Positions 5,899 through 5,960 of a stretch of 5,960 nt of DNA are shown in pieces. The translations under genes were made by a program, and so were the position numbers. This DNA comes from an uncultured Clostridia bacterium (GTDB lineage: Bacteria > Bacillota > Clostridia > Oscillospirales > Ruminococcaceae), in NCBI GenBank assembly GCA_947176675.1, contig CAMWRN010000165.1, forward strand, positions 1 through 5,960, in the 5' to 3' direction. The notes under the pieces were generated by a model. It had not been told where the DNA came from, ran no database searches, and was given only the letters and a program-made list of their open reading frames with translations. Each line of letters begins with the position of its first letter. Position 1 is the first letter of the stretch.

Positions 5899-5960
5899 AA
5901 ACACATTCTCCCCCAAAAAGTGCATAATAAAAAATTGCGGGTGTCATATTTGATAACTGC
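5899..5960. other. Short tail after the kinase gene, no feature identified
   Basis: The 62 bases after the kinase stop show no clear terminator, promoter or start codon with a ribosome binding site. On the minus strand one frame is open from the window edge to a stop at 5892-5894 (22 codons), which could be the end of a convergent gene or chance. Confidence 0.3.

Noticed and set aside
1..5960. CRISPR arrays, tRNA or rRNA genes, insertion sequences
   Set aside because: No regularly spaced repeats, no tRNA cloverleaf or rRNA signature and no transposase-like protein were seen on either strand.

Overview
The window looks like part of an integrative and conjugative (or mobilizable) element from a low- to mid-GC Firmicute, most likely a gut Clostridia of the Ruminococcus/Oscillospiraceae kind. 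The basis is the gene set (helix-turn-helix protein, CHC2-like/TOPRIM primase-type protein, VirD4/TraG coupling ATPase), the strong purine-rich ribosome binding sites and the codon usage. All convincing genes are on the + strand. The taxonomic call is inference from family resemblance, not from a marker gene.

Region 1 (1-3610) is the conjugation side. It starts inside a small winged-helix DNA-binding protein whose 5' end lies outside the window. After a 131-base gap comes a DUF3991/TOPRIM-type gene that is cut in two by one in-frame TAA codon (729-731). The two halves, 393-731 and 762-1784, are in the same frame, and the codons between the stop and the next ATG still read as family-like protein. 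A complete 587-residue VirD4-type coupling protein follows 13 bases later (1798-3561), and a strong intrinsic terminator closes the unit at 3576-3610. No VirB4, VirB6/TrbL, relaxase or other transfer gene follows within the window, so this arm of the element either ends here or was broken by rearrangement.

Region 2 (3611-3830) is a short AT-rich regulatory gap. It holds a perfect 11-base inverted repeat, a 9-base direct repeat and a very good extended -10 promoter.

Region 3 (3831-5898) is a self-contained two-component system of the Agr type: a LytTR-family response regulator followed by a polytopic GHKL histidine kinase resembling AgrC. It is more AT-rich than region 1 and has its own promoter, so it looks like a separate module. 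No AgrD-like pheromone or AgrB-like protease gene is visible.

Taken together: a replication/transfer fragment with one broken gene sits beside a peptide-sensing-type two-component system. Whether that system controls the element, or is just a neighbour at a junction, cannot be decided from this window.
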